A DNA stretch of 5,875 nt from Thermodesulfovibrionales bacterium (GCA_020053565.1 JAGVMY010000090.1:1-5875), one strand, 5' to 3'. Counted from the first letter of the stretch, positions 1 through 5,759 are shown. Notes: generated by a model not told the origin, from the letters alone. Program-made: numbers and translations.

Positions 1-1
1 G

Positions 2-520
2 CCATCGCTGGGAACTGACTCTATCGAGGCAGGCAAGCTGGCAGGTATTATAGGAACATTTCTTGTTGTACTATTCATGATAGTCTATTATAAATTCTCC
101 GGGGTTATTGCAGATTTTGCTCTTGTCCTGAACATATTACTTCTCCTTGGAGCAATGGCTTCGCTGAATGCGACGCTCACTTTGCCTGGTATTGCAGGTA
201 TAATCCTTGCCATAGGTATGGCAGTAGATTCAAATGTTTTAATGTTTGAAAGGATGAGGGATGAAATAAGGGCTGGCAAGACACCGAGAGCTGCGGTGGA
301 CTCAGGATATAGCAAGGCCTTCTGGACTATATTCGACTCTCATGTCACCACTCTTATTACTGCCTTAGTTCTTTTCCAGTTTGGGACAGGTCCCATAAAA
401 GGTTTTGCGGTAACCTTGAGCCTCGGTGTTTCCATAAATCTTTTTACAGCACTGGTAGGGACAAAAACCGTATTCGATTTCATCAATAGCAGGAAAGAGG
501 TAAAGAAGCTAAGCATATAG
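2..520 (+). CDS. secD: Protein translocase subunit SecD, C-terminal part (5' end outside window)
   Basis: The frame is open from base 2 and encodes 172 residues ending at the TAG at 518-520; an ATG at 77 is internal and not the start. SecD pairs with SecF in the cytoplasmic membrane and uses the proton motive force to help SecYEG complete and release exported proteins. What is visible is the membrane domain: the entry motif PSLGTDSIEAG just before a transmembrane helix, then the SecD hallmark AIGMAVDSNVLMFERMRDE, whose Asp lies in the region linked to proton coupling in the family. The closing helices around GTGPIKGFAVTLSLGVSINLFTALV follow. The large periplasmic part is missing only because the window cuts it off. 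Adjacent secF confirms the call. Nothing is odd in the visible part. Confidence 0.96.
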   Translation, partial: PSLGTDSIEAGKLAGIIGTFLVVLFMIVYYKFSGVIADFALVLNILLLLGAMASLNATLTLPGIAGIILAIGMAVDSNVLMFERMRDEIRAGKTPRAAVDSGYSKAFWTIFDSHVTTLITALVLFQFGTGPIKGFAVTLSLGVSINLFTALVGTKTVFDFINSRKEVKKLSI

Positions 521-524
521 GAGG
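519..524 (+). promoter_or_regulatory. Ribosome binding site of secF, overlapping secD stop
   Basis: AGGAGG shares its first two bases with the secD stop codon TAG and lies 4 nt before the secF ATG. The match to the anti-Shine-Dalgarno sequence is perfect, though the spacing is on the short side. With only 8 nt between the two genes, a ribosome finishing secD ends on the secF loading site, so translational coupling that keeps the two subunits in balance is likely. Confidence 0.85.
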
Positions 525-528
525 CGGG

Positions 529-1440
529 ATGTTAGAACTCATTAAGAACACGAAAATAGATTTTCTCGGGAAGAGAAAATTCGCATTTATTTTCTCTGGT
601 ATCCTTTCAATAATAGGAATAATTGCCATTGTTCAGATAGCCAATGGAAGGGCAAACCTCGGTATTGACTTTGCAGGAGGCACTGCCATTCAACTCAAGT
701 TTGAGAAGTCAATAAACCTCCACGAAGTCAGAAAAGTACTCGAAGATGGTGGTGTCAAGGATTTTGACCTGCAGGACCTCCCCACGGTAAACAAGATACT
801 CATAAGGGCAAAAAAGACCGAACAGCAACTGGGACAGATATCAGACTCGATAACCGGGATAATCAATCAGAGACTCCCTGCTAATAAATATGTAGTGGAC
901 TCAACTACAATCATCGGGCCAAAGGTGGGAGGAAAATTGAGGGCAGATGCGGCAAAGGCTATTGCTTTTGCAATCGTCGGGATACTCATTTATATAGCAA
1001 TAAGGTTTAAATTCAATTTTGCTGTTGGTGCCACTATTGCCACATGTCATGATGTGCTCGCAGTGCTCGGTGTATTCTATCTGCTCGGAAGGGAGATAAA
1101 TCTCATCCTTGTCACAGCTCTGCTCACCATTGCAGGATACTCTCTTACGGATACTGTTGTAGTGTTCGACAGGATAAGAGAGAATCTCCGCATGAAGGTG
1201 AAAGAGTCTACCGAGACTGTGATGAATGTGAGTATAAATGAAGTCCTCTCCAGGACTATTGTAACGTCCTTCACTGTGCTTCTCACCTCTCTTGCCTTGT
1301 TCTTTTTTGGTGGGGAGGTAATTCACGATTTTGCACTTGCCATGATTATGGGGGTCATTATCGGCACCTACTCATCCATATTTGTTGCGAGCCCGATAGT
1401 ACTGCTCTGGGGAGGCAAAAGACCATTTGCAAGAAAATAG
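529..1440 (+). CDS. secF: Protein translocase subunit SecF
   Basis: SecF is the partner of SecD in the proton-driven SecDF complex of the cytoplasmic membrane. At 303 residues it has the normal family length and looks complete. Residues about 15-38 form the first membrane helix. The signature GIDFAGGT (45-52) opens the small extracytoplasmic domain, with its second half around INLHEVRKVLEDGGV. Five more helices fill residues about 138-298. They include CHDVLAVLG (173-181) and the conserved DTVVVFDRIREN (208-219), the SecF counterpart of the SecD Asp-containing motif. The end, WGGKRPFARK, is a typical basic cytoplasmic tail. The start is fixed by the perfect AGGAGG 4 nt upstream. It is co-transcribed with secD, and no promoter is evident between them. 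No damage or unusual residue was seen. Confidence 0.97.
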   Translation: MLELIKNTKIDFLGKRKFAFIFSGILSIIGIIAIVQIANGRANLGIDFAGGTAIQLKFEKSINLHEVRKVLEDGGVKDFDLQDLPTVNKILIRAKKTEQQLGQISDSITGIINQRLPANKYVVDSTTIIGPKVGGKLRADAAKAIAFAIVGILIYIAIRFKFNFAVGATIATCHDVLAVLGVFYLLGREINLILVTALLTIAGYSLTDTVVVFDRIRENLRMKVKESTETVMNVSINEVLSRTIVTSFTVLLTSLALFFFGGEVIHDFALAMIMGVIIGTYSSIFVASPIVLLWGGKRPFARK

Positions 1441-1460
1441 TCACCAATTACACATAAGGT

Positions 1461-1489
1461 GAAGGGAAGAGGCAATCCCCCTTCCCTTT
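1461..1489 (+). other. Hairpin in the secF-recJ gap
   Basis: AAGGGAAG (1462-1469) pairs perfectly with CTTCCCTT (1481-1488), extended by one G-T pair. Two more G-C pairs are possible inside, leaving a loop of about six bases. The bases that follow are A-rich (AAGAAAAAAA), not T-rich, so this is not a standard intrinsic terminator for either strand. It begins 20 nt after the secF stop and ends 13 nt before the recJ ATG. It could protect the 3' end of the secDF message or modulate recJ translation; that role is inference. Confidence 0.5.
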
Positions 1490-1502
1490 CAAGAAAAAAA
1501 TT

Positions 1503-3308
1503 ATGCATAGACGCTGGCTTGTCAACAGGACCAATAAAGAATATATAAGCTATTTATCAAAAGCCGCATCTATCTCTCCTGTTCTTGCCCAGATACTCAT
1601 TAACAGAGGGATAAAGACTTCTGAAGAGATAAACGATTTCCTTAAACCTGCCATCTCAAAATTATCTGATCCTTTTGATATACCAGGTATAAACGTTGCT
1701 GTTGAGAGAATTTTGGATGCATCAAAGAGAGGCGAGAGAGTACTTGTTCATGGTGATTATGATGTGGATGGACTCTCAGCGACTGCCATAATCTTCAAGG
1801 CAATAACGATGCTTGGAATAGACTGCTCCTATTTTATACCTCACAGGATGGAGCATGGCTATGGTTTTAATCTGTCATCGCTTGAAGAGGCAAAACAGAT
1901 AGGTGCCAAGCTGATAATAACTGTTGATTGTGGAATCACATCTTTCGATACGGTATCTTTATCGAAGAAAGAAGGTATCGATGTCATTATCACTGACCAT
2001 CATGAACCAGCTATCAGTTATGAGTCATCAGTTACCAGTCAAGAGTCAGGAGCCCCCCCCACCCACCCCTCCCCCTCGAGGGGGGAGGGCGAGGGTGGGG
2101 GTGATAGGAGTCAGAGGTTTTTGCTTCCTGATGCTTTAGCTATTGTCAATCCTAAAATCTCCAATCTCCAATCTCCAGTCTCTCATTTGTCTGGTGCAGG
2201 AGTTGCATTCAAAATTGTTCAGGCATTAGCTATGTCCGCCTCTGGCGGAAGCAATTCACCATTCTCAATTAACGATTTTTTAGACCTTGCTGCCCTCGGT
2301 ACAATAGCTGATGTTGTTCCGATTACAGATGAAAATAGGGTTATTGTAAAAGAGGGATTAAAGTTGTTGGAGAATGGGACAGGGCCGGGACTTATGGCAC
2401 TGAAGAGTGTTTCAGGCATTGAGAAAAGAGGGCTTAAAACAGGTCTGCTCTTATTTACAATAATTCCGAGAATAAATGCAGCTGGCAGGATATCTGACTC
2501 TCGCAGGGTTGTACAGTTGTTGATTACTGATTCTGAAGATGAAGCGATTGAGATTGCATCATGGCTGGATAAGCTTAATTCAGAAAGGCAGGAAATAGAA
2601 GAAGTGATTTATCAGGAGGCCTTGGTCAAACTTAATAAAAAGGGTATAAGCCCGGCTATTGTGCTTTCATCAGAAGGGTGGCATCGGGGAGTTATTGGCA
2701 TTGTCGCATCAAAAATCGCAGAGTTTTTTTGCAGACCTACATTCATTGTTTCTACAGAGGGGGAAATAGCGAGGGGTTCAGCAAGAAGTATACCTTCCTT
2801 TGATATATATAAAGGTCTCACCCACTGCAGGGAATTCCTTACAGACTTTGGTGGGCATAAACAGGCTGCAGGGTTTAAACTGAAATCTGAGGATATTGTA
2901 TCTTTTGAGGAAAAGATGAACAGGATTGTGAATGAATCACTTGCCGATAAAGATTTTGTACCCACTCTCGAGATAGATGCAAGTGTAAACCTCTCTGATA
3001 TAACCTTCAATTTTTTGAGAGAGCTTGATATGCTTGAACCCTTTGGGTTTGGCAACCCGGAGCCACGCTTAGGATCAAAGGGACTCGAGGTCCTTAATCC
3101 AAGAGTAGTTGGGAATAATCATCTAAAGATGAAACTCAAACAGAGATCCCACTCCCTTGACACGATAGGATTTGATATGGCTGAGTTTATTGATAGACTT
3201 GAAGTATCAACCACGATAGATGCTGTGTTCACCCCATTTATAAACGAATGGGAAGGAGGCAGATATCTCCAGCTTAACCTGAAAGCATTCAGACCAAGCC
3301 TCAGGTGA
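1503..3308 (+). CDS. recJ: Single-stranded-DNA-specific exonuclease RecJ, with an in-frame repeat insert
   Basis: RecJ degrades single-stranded DNA 5' to 3' with Mg2+ or Mn2+ in RecF-pathway recombination, mismatch repair and base-excision repair in the cytoplasm. The DHH-family metal-binding motifs are all present: DYDVDG (85-90), VDCG (141-144), DHH (165-167) and DLAALGTIADV starting at D261. The DHHA1 domain follows, with GWHRGVIGIVA (W393) and GGHKQAAGF (450-458). The C-terminal OB-type domain is marked by EPFGFGNPEP. The protein has 601 residues; without an insert at about 171-206 it would have about 565, the usual size. The insert and the next 45 residues coincide with tandem and palindromic repeats, listed separately. 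The ATG at 1503 gives a normal N terminus (MHRRWLV); an in-frame TAA at 1455 limits extension. No Shine-Dalgarno sequence lies at normal distance, and no promoter was seen, so read-through from secDF is likely. All catalytic motifs survive, so an active enzyme is expected. Confidence 0.96.
   Translation: MHRRWLVNRTNKEYISYLSKAASISPVLAQILINRGIKTSEEINDFLKPAISKLSDPFDIPGINVAVERILDASKRGERVLVHGDYDVDGLSATAIIFKAITMLGIDCSYFIPHRMEHGYGFNLSSLEEAKQIGAKLIITVDCGITSFDTVSLSKKEGIDVIITDHHEPAISYESSVTSQESGAPPTHPSPSRGEGEGGGDRSQRFLLPDALAIVNPKISNLQSPVSHLSGAGVAFKIVQALAMSASGGSNSPFSINDFLDLAALGTIADVVPITDENRVIVKEGLKLLENGTGPGLMALKSVSGIEKRGLKTGLLLFTIIPRINAAGRISDSRRVVQLLITDSEDEAIEIASWLDKLNSERQEIEEVIYQEALVKLNKKGISPAIVLSSEGWHRGVIGIVASKIAEFFCRPTFIVSTEGEIARGSARSIPSFDIYKGLTHCREFLTDFGGHKQAAGFKLKSEDIVSFEEKMNRIVNESLADKDFVPTLEIDASVNLSDITFNFLRELDMLEPFGFGNPEPRLGSKGLEVLNPRVVGNNHLKMKLKQRSHSLDTIGFDMAEFIDRLEVSTTIDAVFTPFINEWEGGRYLQLNLKAFRPSLR
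2013..2040 (+). repeat. Tandem 14-bp repeat at the start of the recJ insert
   Basis: ATCAGTTATGAGTC (2013-2026) is followed directly by ATCAGTTACCAGTC (2027-2040), 12 of 14 bases identical. It encodes residues 171-180 of RecJ. It starts at the codon where the protein departs from the usual RecJ wording, three residues past the catalytic DHH. The AGTC core recurs as AGAGTCAGG just after it. The composition resembles intergenic filler rather than conserved coding sequence. Confidence 0.75.
2056..2101 (+). repeat. GC-rich 46-bp imperfect palindrome inside recJ
   Basis: The arms meet at the centre CTCGAG (2075-2080). Seven pairs flank the centre (2071-2077 with 2078-2084), then four pairs (2067-2070 with 2086-2089) after a one-base bulge. 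After a small internal loop there are nine pairs (2056-2064 with 2093-2101). The element is almost pure C on the left and G on the right, unlike any other sequence in this AT-leaning window. It is read in frame as a low-complexity loop, PPTHPSPSRGEGEGGG, at RecJ residues 185-200. GAGTCAG occurs on both sides (2043-2049 and 2108-2114), as a duplicated target might. It resembles a palindromic repeat family that entered the gene without breaking the frame. Confidence 0.85.
2156..2183 (+). repeat. Heptamer AATCTCC x3 plus a degenerate copy inside recJ
   Basis: AATCTCC is repeated perfectly at 2156-2162, 2163-2169 and 2170-2176, followed by the degenerate AGTCTCT (2177-2183). It encodes RecJ residues ISNLQSPVS (219-227), between the conserved NP and SGAGVAF segments. 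Protein length there matches normal RecJ by eye, so the repeat has replaced a variable loop rather than lengthened it. Gain or loss of one unit would shift the reading frame. Confidence 0.8.
2235..2249 (+). repeat. 15-bp palindrome TCCGCC-TCT-GGCGGA inside recJ
   Basis: A perfect 6-bp inverted repeat with a 3-nt loop encodes five whole codons, SASGG (RecJ 245-249), in the variable loop before the conserved FLDLAALG motif. The same two arms with a different loop (TAA) occur at 3451-3465 in the recJ-rel gap. That makes a dispersed repeat more likely than a chance hairpin. Confidence 0.75.
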
Positions 3309-3347
3309 AACTCTAAATCCTAATATCGAAATCCTAAACAAATTCAA

Positions 3348-3366
3348 CCCTGAAGCAAGTTCAGGG
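3348..3366. repeat. Palindrome CCCTGAA-GCAAG-TTCAGGG
   Basis: A perfect 7-bp inverted repeat with a 5-nt loop sits inside the left half of the larger element and interrupts an otherwise A/T-rich arm. CAA occurs directly on both sides (3345-3347 and 3367-3369). Similar CTGAAnCAAGTTCAG palindromes are, to my recollection, scattered in many environmental genomes; this was not checked. Confidence 0.7.
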
Positions 3367-3450
3367 CAAAGGTACAAAATTCAAAACAACTCCTAACTTT
3401 CTATGATGGTATTTTGAATTTTTAGATTTTGGTCATTCAATATTGTTTAG

Positions 3451-3465
3451 TCCGCCTAAGGCGGA
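3451..3465. repeat. 15-bp palindrome TCCGCC-TAA-GGCGGA flanked by TTAG
   Basis: This is the second copy of the palindrome found in recJ at 2235-2249: the arms are identical and only the 3-nt loop differs. It directly abuts the right outer arm of the larger element. TTAG is found immediately on both sides (3447-3450 and 3466-3469), as expected for a 4-bp target duplication. With wobble pairs the stem can extend to about 11 bp. Confidence 0.75.
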
Positions 3466-3502
3466 TTAGAATTTCGAATTTAGGATTTTTTCATTAAGAC
3501 TG

Positions 3503-3532
3503 CCGACTATCAACTGAATAAAGTTGTATAAT
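3503..3532 (+). promoter_or_regulatory. Probable rel promoter giving a leaderless message
   Basis: TATAAT (3527-3532) is a perfect -10 box. A weak -35 (CCGACT, 3503-3508, sharing the GAC core with TTGACA) lies 18 bp upstream. Only five bases separate the -10 box from the rel ATG, so transcription would start at or within a base of the start codon. There is also no Shine-Dalgarno sequence before the ATG. The TAA within the box is an in-frame stop, which rules out a longer protein start. The promoter is inferred from sequence only. Confidence 0.6.
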
Positions 3533-3537
3533 ACGTT

Positions 3538-5670
3538 ATGCCAGAAGAGCAGATAACCATTGATGACCTGATGAAAAAAGTTCTTTCATATAATCCTGAA
3601 GCAGATGTTGACATACTGAAAAAAGCATATCGTTTTTCAAGTGAAGCCCATTCAAGCCAGAAAAGAAGAGAAGGCTCACCTTATATAGGACACCCCATCG
3701 CAGTTGCATCTATCCTCGCTGATATGAGGATGGACACTGCAACTATCGCCGCAGCCCTTTTGCATGACACAATCGAAGATACGGATAAAACAATTGGAGA
3801 CATAAAAGGACTTTTTGGCGAAGAAATTGCATTTCTTGTCAATGCACTCACAAAGCTTTCCAGGATGGAGTTCAAAACAAAAGAGGAAGCCCAGGCAGAG
3901 AATTTCAGAAAGATGCTTTTAGCTATGTCTGAAGATGTCAGAGTAATGTTGATAAAATTTGCAGACAGGCTTCATAACATGCACACCCTGCAACATCTTC
4001 CGGAAAGCAAACGACAAAGAATTGCCTCAGAGACGCTTGACATATATGCTCCAATAGCCAATAGACTTGGTATCGGATGGTTGAGGAATGAACTTGAAGA
4101 TCTCAGCTTTAAATTCCTGATGCCTGAACTTTACGATGAACTCGTTAGGAAGGTCGCAAAAAGAAAAGAGGAACAAGAAGGGTACTTAAAAGAGCTCGTT
4201 GAAATAGTAACTAATAAACTGAAAGAAGTGGGTATTTCTGGAACAATATCGGGGAGGATAAAGCATTACTATGGCATTTATCAGAAAATGCAGAAACAGA
4301 AGATCACATTTGAGCAGGTTAATGATGTCCTCGGTTTGAGAATCATCACCGATACAAAAGCGAATTGCTATGCAATTCTTGGCCTGATCCACTCCCTCTG
4401 GAAACCCATTCCCGGAAGATTCAAAGATTATATAGGTGTCCCGAAATCCAATATGTACCGGTCTCTCCACACAACGGTCATCGGTCCAAAAGGAGAGAGG
4501 GTTGAGTTCCAGATAAGAACCCGTGAAATGCATATGATTGCAGATCATGGTATCGCATCACACTGGAGATATAAGGAAAAAGGTGAAATTGATGAAAAGA
4601 GCAGTAAATATATCTCATGGCTGAGAGACCTGATACAAACACAGAAAGAGCTCTCCGATGCAAAGGACTTTGTCGAGGCGGTGAAAGGTGAGGTTGTCCC
4701 TGATGTTGTGTATGTCTTTACCCCGAAGGGTGAAATAAAAGAGCTTCCTGTTGGTTCAACACCTGTTGATTTTGCATACAGTATCCATACACAGGTTGGC
4801 CATAGCTGTATTGGTGCAAAGGTCAATGGAAGGATAGTACCTCTTAAATATGATCTTAAACACGGTGACACGATTGAGATAATAACTTCTCCCGCACACG
4901 GGCCAAGCAGGGACTGGCTTAAATTTGTTGTGACACAACGTGCAAAGAGCAAAATAAAACAGTGGATAAAAGCTGAGGAACGTAAACAGAGTATAGAACT
5001 GGGGCTCAAGCTCCTTGAAGGAGAAATGAGAAGGCATGACCTCAGCCCGTCAGTCCTCAAATCAGAAAGAATACAGAAAGTTTTAAAATTTTTTACTATC
5101 CAATCCCTTGAGGATCTCTACGTGTCTGTTGGCTATGGAAAATTATCACCTCATCAGGTTGTCAATAAGTTAATGCCGGAGAGACCAGTTGAAGAGATTC
5201 CGGTTACAAAGGTTATAAAGCCCCCAAAGGAGGCGAAGGGTATCACTATAAAGGGAGTGGATAATGTGTTATATCATACAGCCAAGTGTTGTTTCCCTGT
5301 ACCAGGCGATAGTCTCGTGGGTTTCGTAACGAGGGGAAGAGGTGTCACAATCCATCGTAAGGACTGCTCAGACTTTGAGAGGCTTGCTATTGATGATGCA
5401 AGACTCGTTGATGTTGAATGGAAGCCAGAGGGTGACGCAACATCGCGTGCAAGGCTCCATGTGGAGACTGTTGACAAACCTGGCATACTTGCAAATCTTA
5501 GTGCACTCATATCGTCAGTAAATGTGAATATCAGCAACATCGAGGCAAGTTCAACCCAGGACAAAAAGGCGTACATTATATTTATCCTTGAGGTGAAAGA
5601 CAAGGGACAACTCACTGGCCTTATACATAAAATTGCACAAACAGAGGGGGTATTAAGAGTAGGCAGATGA
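3538..5670 (+). CDS. rel: Bifunctional (p)ppGpp synthetase/hydrolase, RelA/SpoT family
   Basis: This long RSH enzyme makes (p)ppGpp from ATP and GDP/GTP and hydrolyses it, setting the stringent response in the cytoplasm, often on the ribosome. It has 710 residues, a normal length. The HD hydrolase domain is intact: H52, H76-D77 in HDTIEDT, and D143 in ADRLHNM, matching the metal ligands of the Streptococcus Rel structure, so it should be hydrolase-competent. The synthetase has D263, RFKD (294-297), Y307 in NMYRSLHT, and E323 in VEFQIRT. RxKD, not ExDD, marks the bifunctional class. Then come TGS (about 389-450), a helical region, the zinc-finger segment (C584, C585, H606, C610) and a C-terminal ACT domain (about 638-710). 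The ATG at 3538 places H52 where the family expects it. The gene appears to have its own promoter directly upstream. The symbol could also be relA or spoT. Confidence 0.96.
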   Translation: MPEEQITIDDLMKKVLSYNPEADVDILKKAYRFSSEAHSSQKRREGSPYIGHPIAVASILADMRMDTATIAAALLHDTIEDTDKTIGDIKGLFGEEIAFLVNALTKLSRMEFKTKEEAQAENFRKMLLAMSEDVRVMLIKFADRLHNMHTLQHLPESKRQRIASETLDIYAPIANRLGIGWLRNELEDLSFKFLMPELYDELVRKVAKRKEEQEGYLKELVEIVTNKLKEVGISGTISGRIKHYYGIYQKMQKQKITFEQVNDVLGLRIITDTKANCYAILGLIHSLWKPIPGRFKDYIGVPKSNMYRSLHTTVIGPKGERVEFQIRTREMHMIADHGIASHWRYKEKGEIDEKSSKYISWLRDLIQTQKELSDAKDFVEAVKGEVVPDVVYVFTPKGEIKELPVGSTPVDFAYSIHTQVGHSCIGAKVNGRIVPLKYDLKHGDTIEIITSPAHGPSRDWLKFVVTQRAKSKIKQWIKAEERKQSIELGLKLLEGEMRRHDLSPSVLKSERIQKVLKFFTIQSLEDLYVSVGYGKLSPHQVVNKLMPERPVEEIPVTKVIKPPKEAKGITIKGVDNVLYHTAKCCFPVPGDSLVGFVTRGRGVTIHRKDCSDFERLAIDDARLVDVEWKPEGDATSRARLHVETVDKPGILANLSALISSVNVNISNIEASSTQDKKAYIIFILEVKDKGQLTGLIHKIAQTEGVLRVGR

Positions 5671-5682
5671 ATGAAATCAAAA

Positions 5683-5703
5683 ATTGAAAATTGAAAATTG
5701 AAA
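5683..5703. repeat. Heptamer ATTGAAA x3 after rel
   Basis: Three perfect tandem copies of ATTGAAA (5683-5689, 5690-5696, 5697-5703) begin 12 bp after the rel stop codon, with a partial copy (ATCAAG) after them. The unit length and copy number match the AATCTCC tract in recJ, though the sequence differs. Each unit contains TTGAAA, a good match to a sigma70 -35 hexamer. Confidence 0.8.
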
Positions 5704-5719
5704 ATCAAGTTATTATAAG
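5691..5719 (+). promoter_or_regulatory. Candidate sigma70 promoter for the last gene
   Basis: TTGAAA (5691-5696) and TATAAG (5714-5719) are spaced by 17 bp, the optimum, and match the consensus hexamers at 5 of 6 and 5 of 6 positions. The -35 hexamer is the middle unit of the ATTGAAA tandem repeat. Transcription would start near 5726, leaving a leader of about 34 nt. A possible short stem, GTAGA (5719-5723) with TCTAC (5731-5735), overlaps the start region. A/T-rich repeats can mimic promoters, so confidence is moderate. Confidence 0.5.
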
Positions 5720-5746
5720 TAGATAGAGCGTCTACAATACTACAAA

Positions 5747-5751
5747 AGGAG
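5747..5751 (+). promoter_or_regulatory. Ribosome binding site of the exported-protein gene
   Basis: AGGAG lies 8 nt before the ATG at 5760, within AAAAGGAGAG. This is an ideal site and fixes the start codon. It contrasts with recJ and rel, which lack any such sequence. Confidence 0.8.
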
Positions 5752-5759
5752 AGAATACG

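Larger units (their letters stand above)
3315..3488. mobile_element. MITE-like nested inverted-repeat element between recJ and rel
   Basis: Two 23-bp outer arms (3315-3337 and 3466-3488) are inverted copies of each other with 20 of 23 bases matching; the left begins AAATCCTAA and the right ends TTAGGATTT. An inner pair, AAAATTCAAAA (3376-3386) and TTTTGAATTTT (3412-3422), matches 11 of 11. Two small perfect palindromes sit at 3348-3366 and 3451-3465. The element fills most of the 229-bp gap, starting 6 bp after the recJ stop, and encodes no protein. As RNA or a cruciform it could fold into one long arm. A run of six T (3486-3491) at the right end might give weak termination of recJ transcripts. 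The non-autonomous mobile status is inferred from structure; no transposase gene is present here. Confidence 0.65.

Noticed and set aside
901..1326. Minus-strand open frame opposite secF
   Set aside because: It lies wholly within a well-conserved secF and shows no domain or membrane pattern of its own.
1461..1500. Intrinsic terminator after secF
   Set aside because: The hairpin is real but is followed by an A-rich, not T-rich, tract, and recJ starts 13 nt later without its own promoter.
1924..2139. Alternative plus-strand frame across the GC-rich palindrome (proline-rich product)
   Set aside because: It overlaps the RecJ frame, which continues with conserved motifs on both sides; the proline-rich stretch is just the C-run read in another frame.
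2013..2249. CRISPR array, suggested by clustered repeats
   Set aside because: Repeat units differ from one another, are 7 to 46 bp, lack regular spacers, and lie inside a coding frame.
5011..5028. Internal start in rel: AAGGAG followed by an in-frame ATG at 5026
   Set aside because: The spacing is only 2 nt, and a product starting there would begin in the helical region without a natural domain boundary. CTCCTT-G-AAGGAG is explained by the codons for the LLEGE stretch.
4186..5060. Overlapping minus-strand open frames opposite rel
   Set aside because: The opposite strand codes for a fully conserved RSH protein; the minus-strand products are low-complexity, have no recognisable motif, and carry no ribosome sites that I could see.
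5671..5694. Tiny open frame starting right after the rel stop
   Set aside because: It encodes seven residues ending in the heptamer tract, with no ribosome site.
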